Shown: piece by piece, positions 59,184 to 64,000 of the stretch
Position numbering within the stretch: the stretch's first letter is position 1
Layout of the letters: the number at the start of each line of letters is the position of its first letter
Assembly: GCA_963783095.1 (NCBI GenBank)
Contig: CAWAMR010000003.1
Coordinates: forward strand, 682,001-746,000
Length of the DNA stretch: 64,000 nucleotides
Direction: 5' to 3'
Source: CAWAMR01 sp963783095
GTDB taxonomy: Bacteria > Planctomycetota > Planctomycetia > Gemmatales > Gemmataceae
The notes under the pieces: generated by a model
Told to the model about the DNA's origin: nothing
The model's input: only the letters and a program-made list of their open reading frames with translations
The model's database searches: none
Position numbers and translations under genes: made by a program

Positions 59184-60461
59184 ATGAAATTGACTCTCGA
59201 TTATGGTCGCACCGGTCTGGAAGTCAACCTTCCCGATGAACGGACCTTTGGCCCGCTTGCCATCCGCGATGCCGTGCCTTTGACCGATCCCGAATCGGCG
59301 CTGACCCGCAGCGCTGGCCAATCCGATCGGAACCAGGCCGCTCGCCCAGTTGGCAAAGGGGCGAAAGTCTGCCTGTGTCGTGATCTGCGACATCACTCGG
59401 CCCGTCCCCAATAAACTCATTTTGCCGCCCGTTCTGCGCACTCTCGAACTGGCCGGTATCCCGCGCAGGGAGATTGTCATTCTCAATGCGACGGGCTTGC
59501 ACCGTCCCAACGAGGGCGCGGAAATGATTGAGATGGTCGGCGAGGAAATCGTCGCCAACTATCGCATCGAAAATCATCACGGCAAGGTGAAAGAAGAACA
59601 TACGTGCCTCGGTACCACTCCGAACGGCGTTCCCGCCTGGATCGATTCTCGTTACATCAATGCCGACTTGAAAATCACTACCGGTTTGATTGAGCCTCAC
59701 CTGATGGCAGGTTATTCGGGTGGCGCAAGGTGATTTGTCCGGGTATCGCAGCGCTGGAAACCGTCAAAGTGTGGCATGGACCGAAGTTTCTGGAACATCC
59801 GCTGGCCGATGCGGGCATCGTCGAAGGAAACCCGGTCCACGAAGAGAACACTCGGATTGCGTTAATGGCAGGCTGCGATTTCATCGTGAACGTCTGCATC
59901 GACGGCAAACGCCGCATCACCTGGCTAGGCGCGGGCGACATGATTCGAGCATGGGAAGCGGGTGTGCAATTTTGTCGAGACGCGGTGAGGGTGAGCGTAC
60001 CGCAATCGATGGATGTGGTGGTGACATCGTGCGCGGGCTATCCGCTCGATACGACCTGGTATCAAGCGGTAAAAGGGCTGACCGGCGCGATGCCGATCGT
60101 GAAAAAGGGTGGCACGATCGTGTTGGCTGCGAGCATGTCCGAAGGGCTTGGCAGTCCCGAATTCCAAGAGCGGCTTTACGATAGCCCTTATATGCGCTCT
60201 CGAACTTCGGAGCCTTTCGAGGCTCCCGAAACGTGTAAGATGGACGAGTGGCAACTCGTGATGCTGGCGAAGGTATTGGCGCACTGCAAAGTCAAAGTCG
60301 TCACCGACGGCCTGCCGGCAGAAACTTTACGCCGCTGCCTGGTTGAGCCGGCCTCTTCGGTGGAGCAAGCTGTCGCCGATTCGCTGAGGGAATATGGGCC
60401 AGGGGCAAGACTGGCGGTGATCCCGAAGGGGCCTTATGTGATGCCGTACGTGGCAGGGTGA
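59184..60461 (+). CDS. larA: LarA-like nickel-pincer lactate racemase homologue, frameshifted
   Basis: About 425 residues. The N-terminal MKLTLDYGRTGLEVNLPD, then VVICDITRPVPNKLILPPVL, ATGLHRPNEGAEMIEMVGEE and GLIEPHLMAGYSGGARK-like text are LarA family (DUF2088) marks; LarA racemises lactate with a nickel-pincer nucleotide. GLHRPN carries the histidine of the active site and the lysine that binds the cofactor sits just after the YSGG motif, at the break. Two compensating frame changes are needed near 59355 and 59725. Planctomycetes encode many LarA-like proteins of unknown substrate. Accessory larB/C/E genes are not in the window. Confidence 0.82.
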
Positions 60462-60468
60462 AGAAATC

Positions 60469-61879
60469 ATGTTACGAATCCAGGAAGTCATTCACAGCTC
60501 GCGGGGTATTTCGCGGCGCGATATGCTTCGCATCGGCGGCCTGGGTGCAGGCTTGACGCTCGTTGAATCCGCGCGCAGTGCTGCGAATGCGGCGAGCAAT
60601 TCAACGCTCGACCGGACTTTCGGCCGGGCCAAGAACATCCTCTATCTGTTCCTGTCGGGCGGCCCATCTCAATACGAGACCTTTGACCCCAAACCGGATG
60701 CGCCCGCCGAGATTCGAGGTGTCTTCAAGCCGATCGCCACGAATGTGCCGGGCGTACACATTTGTGAACTGCTGCCTCGGGTTGCCCGGATGGCCGACAA
60801 ACTTTGTATTGTCCGTTCGATGGCCACCCGAGATCCGAATCATGAATCGAACGGATATGCTCTCAACACCGGCTATACCTATCGCGGCCCGAACATGCGG
60901 GCGCTTCACCCGACCGACTGGCCTACCTTCGGCAGTATCGTGAAGATGCTCAAGCCGAGCGCGACCGTCCCGTTCAGCACCGCGATGTTGCCCGAACCGA
61001 TCATCGCCAACCCTGGGATCTTCTTGCCGGGACAAAACGCCGGTTTCCTGGGGCCGAGATGGGATCCCGAGTATTTTCGTTGCGACCCGATGGCGCGGGA
61101 TTTCCATATCGAAGGATTTACACTTCCTCCGGAACTTCCGCCGCTTCGTCTGACCGATCGCCGCCGGCTCGTCGAACAACTGGACCGACAGGCCCACTGG
61201 CTCGATCAGCACGCAGCCCCGGTCGAACACGATCGCGTCACGCGCGATGCCCTGGGCGTGGTGTTGTCGAGCAAGGCGCGCGCAGCGTTTGAACTCGACA
61301 AGGAAGCACCGGCCGTTCGCGATCGCTACGGTCGAACCAAGTGGGGCCAGTCGCTGCTGCTGGCGCCGGCTTCTGGAGGCGGGAGTGCGAATGGTGTTCG
61401 TCAACTGGCCGCGCGATCCGGGCGACTTGAGTTCGGGGAATCCGCTCTGGGACACCCATTCGCAGAACGATAAGCGGATGAAAGATGTCTTGTGTCCGCA
61501 ACTCGACACCAGTTTCCCAGCGCTGATCGAAGACCTCGAGCAACGTGGGATGCTTTCGGAAACACTGGTCGTCGCCATCGGAGAAATGGGGCGAACGCCC
61601 ACGTTCAATACCTCCGGGGGGCGCGATCACTGGGGTAATGTCTGGTCCTTTGTGATGGCTGGGGCCGGGATTCGCACGGCACAAGTGATCGGTGCCAGCG
61701 ACCGAAAAGGAGCGGAGGTTCACGAGACTCCCATCCAACCGGCAGACCTTACGGCGACCATGGCCCACCTGCTTGGGATCGGGCACAACGCCACTTTCCT
61801 CGACAAGTTCAACCGGCCATACAAAGTCACCGAAGGGGAACCGATCCACGCAGCGCTTGGGTTGGGGCCGGCCGGTTGA
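60469..61879 (+). CDS. DUF1501 family protein, one frameshift
   Basis: About 470 residues. SRRDMLRIGGLGAGLTLVE is a twin-arginine signal. ILYLFLSGGPSQYETFDPKP, IVRSMATRDPNHESNGYALN, and after the shift VVAIGEMGRTPTFNTSGGRD with HWGNVWSFVMAGAGIRTAQV are family features; MRTxT variants of the GEFGRTP motif are seen as GEMGRTP. Frames join near 61370. It begins 8 bases after larA, so the pair is an operon. Second DUF1501 of the window, only distantly similar to the one at 21303. Confidence 0.87.
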
Positions 61880-62018
61880 TTGGCAGATTGGCGTCGGTTT
61901 CATGCGGCCGTATTCATTCTTATCGCCATCCGCAGCAGATGTCATGAGGAAAAGAGGAAGTGCCGGTAACGACAGTTCCTTACCCGACCGTCGGAGGCGC
62001 TCGTTCGGTGTCTACATT

Positions 62019-62769
62019 ATGATTGACATCCACACTGCTACCGAACGAGGCCGCACGGCGCAGCGTCAAGGAGATTCTCGCCACTGACCCAAGTGCAGTA
62101 AATTCGCGGAACAAGCTCAACGACCAACCACTACATTTGGCCGCACATCACGGTCGAGCGGCACTCGCGGAGATGCTTCTCAATGCTGGGGCGGACATCA
62201 ACGCAAAGGGCGACAGTGGACGCACACCTTTACATTTCGCGGTGCTCAGCCAACATCGAAAGGTTTTGCTACTTCTTCTTCGACATGGGGCAAACGCGAA
62301 CGTCGAAGACAATTTCGGATCAACCCCGCTTTATCTTGCCGCGTCGGTCAAAGAGCAAAACGCTGTCGAAGCACTCATTTCTTCTGGAGCCAAGTTTGAT
62401 CCACGTGCGGCGATTTATCTTGACGGCCCGGCAATAGTCCTCAGCCGATTGCAGGCTGATCCTAGATCGCTCGACCCGAAATTAGCACAATTAATGTTGT
62501 TGGACGCCATTCGGCTTGGAGCAACCGACGTCGTTTCGTACCTGTTACGACACGGGGCCGATGCTCGGAAGCCTTGTTTTGGGGAGACCCCGCCGCTGCT
62601 TGAAGCAGTGAGCATGCGGAACACTATAGTTGTGCGGATGCTGCTGGAGGCGGGTGCAGATGCGCAGGTCCGAGATCACGTGGGGCGGCCGATTCTAAAG
62701 TTCTGCAACGTGTACGGCGCACCACCGGAGATGATCGACCTGTTGCGAGAATACGGTGCAACATCGTAA
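62019..62769 (+). CDS. Ankyrin-repeat protein, small frameshift near the start
   Basis: About 249 residues. Ankyrin units are clear: QPLHLAAHHGRAALAEMLLN then AGADINAKGD; RTPLHFAVLSQHRKVLLLLL then RHGANANVEDN; STPLYLAASVKEQNAVEALI; and a last pair with VVSYLLRHGADARKP and VVRMLLEAGADAQVRD. The open frame begins with TTG at 62023, whereas ATG 62019 reads in another frame, so one indel within the first codons is likely. It binds a protein partner; no signal peptide is seen. Function unknown. Confidence 0.78.
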
Positions 62770-62921
62770 GTCAGTCGATGTCGCGCCGCTGAACCACTCG
62801 CTCGCGCGACGCGACGCGTTTTCTGAATCTGTAACACTTTACATGAATTGCCGCCTGCACCCAAAATCAGACGTTCTCCGCTCTGCTTTGTCTGAATCAA
62901 ATTGTTTTGCCCATATTCCGC

Positions 62922-62950
62922 TTGACATTTATAAATATGTTCACCATAAT
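62922..62950 (+). promoter_or_regulatory. Near-consensus sigma-70 promoter
   Basis: TTGACA at 62922-62927 and CATAAT at 62945-62950 with a 17-base spacer, in an AT-rich stretch. It points to the gene at 63129, about 180 bases downstream. The 62770-63128 spacer shows no gene. Confidence 0.6.
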
Positions 62951-63128
62951 ACATTCTGTGAGATAGTGCGTAAAAACTCCAGACGTAACAGAACGCGTCG
63001 GCTTGCTGACTGTCCGATCTTGTACTATTTGGTTACAATTAGCGCTTAACCGGTTGTCTTGATTTTTTTCAGTCGATCAACTATTAGCCCTGAAAAACCA
63101 TGAAACCGTCAGAGAAAGGAGGAAGGCG

Positions 63129-63674
63129 ATGACAAGTTTTGATTTGGCCGAGGTTCGCAAATTCACCGCCAATCTGACCCTCCGAATGAAACAATGTGAA
63201 AACGGCGAGGGCATCGAGTGCGCGACCTTGGAGGACAGTTTGCGTCATCATGCGAGGCTGTGCTGTGAACTCCGCGATCGTATTCGAGACTGGGGCCGAT
63301 CGGTGTTTACCGGAAAAGTTGCATTCGACCCCGAGGTTGAGCGGGTGTGGCTAGATGAAGGCTTCGAGTTGTACTATCGGGCAAAGGAATCGCTGATCTA
63401 TGGAGAGATTGCCGAAGTTCCCTGCTACGTACTCGAAGGGAAATCGATATTGCAATCCGCGCTCTGGGAACTTGGTTTATTGCTTGAAAACTGGGTAAGT
63501 CCCAGCTTGTCGGTTAGTCCTTCGGCACGTCAAGGTCTTGCCGTAAATCCAGAGGTTCTCCAGGAAGCAAGGACGAGGGTGTCGAATTTGCCACTTTTGC
63601 CGCCTGACTGGAGGCCGAGCGACGCTCGGCAGCAAGGGCAACTCCGGCGTCTGAAAAGCAGGAAGATTTCTTGA
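63129..63674 (+). CDS. Protein of unknown function
   Basis: 181 residues from ATG 63129, preceded by AAAGGAGGAAGG, a near-perfect ribosome site. The N-terminal half is helical and charged (EVRKFTANLTLRMKQCENGE, HHARLCCELRDRIRDWGRSV), the middle VERVWLDEGFELYYRAKESL is amphipathic, and the end is basic (RQQGQLRRLKSRKIS). No membrane span or signal. I do not recognise the family; a good promoter and ribosome site argue that it is a real, well-expressed gene. Confidence 0.7.
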   Translation: MTSFDLAEVRKFTANLTLRMKQCENGEGIECATLEDSLRHHARLCCELRDRIRDWGRSVFTGKVAFDPEVERVWLDEGFELYYRAKESLIYGEIAEVPCYVLEGKSILQSALWELGLLLENWVSPSLSVSPSARQGLAVNPEVLQEARTRVSNLPLLPPDWRPSDARQQGQLRRLKSRKIS

Positions 63675-63727
63675 CCGAAGCTCCAATTTAGTAGCGGCCT
63701 ATCAGTTTGTTACGGAAATTCGCATTC

Positions 63728-64000
63728 CTAAAAATCGAGCCGGCCCGTGCTGTCGCCGAGCGCTTCCGTCGGGCGCTCCCATCTGTTCCAACAGCGCCAA
63801 CCAGAGATTCATCAGGGGGGTTCCGGCCTTGTACCGGATGTGTCGGCCCGGCTTGATTTTCCCGCTGCCGCTTCCCGCCAACAAGATCGGCAAATCATCG
63901 TGGTTATGGCGGTTGCCGTCCGAGTTACCGCAGCCGTACGCGATCAGGCAGTGGTCCAGCAATGTTCCATCCCCTTCTTGGACGGCCTTCAGTTTCTCCA
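63728..64000 (-). CDS. DUF1552 family protein, C-terminal part
   Basis: The window ends inside this leftward gene. GTLLDHCLIAYGCGNSDGNR, then HNHDDLPILLAGSGSGKIKP and TPLMNLWLALLEQMGAPDG are the end of a DUF1552 protein, which in planctomycetes is paired with DUF1592-type cytochromes. A shift near 63765 restores the final LGDSTGRLDF and the stop TAG at 63728; without it the frame runs on to 63702. N-terminus not seen. Confidence 0.8.

Overview
The window looks like chromosome from a planctomycete, most likely of the Gemmataceae type. The signs are two Tat-exported DUF1501 proteins and a DUF1552 protein, a Tat-exported Gfo/Idh/MocA oxidoreductase, a Ser/Thr kinase fused to WD40 repeats, a J-like/WD40 membrane protein, a leucine-rich-repeat secreted protein, HEAT-repeat proteins, a surface protein opening with an LxxLExR-type N-terminus, GC-rich DNA, and many hairpin repeats between genes. 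A diderm envelope is implied by BamA and LptB homologues. The genus is inference only.

The assembly appears to carry many small indel errors. Genes that cannot be dispensed with (rpoA, bamA, lptB) and many others are split between frames, although the pieces join into full-length proteins. I report each as one gene and give approximate frameshift positions. The two insertion-sequence transposases, the small ribosomal protein genes, hflX's main body, and several enzymes are open.

Layout. 1-4.5 kb, minus strand: a partial QueC-like gene, an LRR protein, a Uma2 nuclease and a large zinc metalloprotease. 4.7-8.0 kb: kinase-WD40 protein. 8.1-9.4 kb: a DDE-transposase IS inserted inside a hairpin repeat. 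9.4-11.8 kb: sugar-nucleotide epimerase, anti-sigma factor and ECF sigma factor. 12.3-13.1 kb: three tiny lipoproteins. 13.3-16.8 kb: lptB and bamA (outer membrane biogenesis). 17.1-19.5 kb: a serine recombinase unit flanked by repeats. 19.7-26.9 kb: a secreted protein of unknown function, DUF1501, a Spy-like protein, and the J-like/WD40 protein. 27.0-33.9 kb: a three-gene leftward cluster led by a PilM-type actin-fold protein with very large extensions, probably the inner-membrane platform of a pilus or secretion machine; this is the best candidate here for an undescribed system. 34.2-42.7 kb: mostly ordinary metabolism and membrane genes. 43.4-44.6 kb: surface protein. 45.1-51 kb: HflX, a VOC protein, an endonuclease-family protein with an unknown partner, a HEAT protein and a 2OG oxygenase.

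52.4-56.3 kb holds the alpha-operon order rpmJ-rpsM-rpsK-rpsD-rpoA-rplQ, interrupted by unusual hairpin repeats between rpsM and rpsK and between rpoA and rplQ. 56.5-64 kb: HEAT protein, an orphan YgiT-type zinc finger, an IS5-family element with TA flanks, a LarA homologue followed by DUF1501, an ankyrin protein, an unknown protein behind a good promoter, and the end of a DUF1552 gene. At least eight kinds of palindromic intergenic repeat recur through the window, and several gene starts and stops lie inside them.
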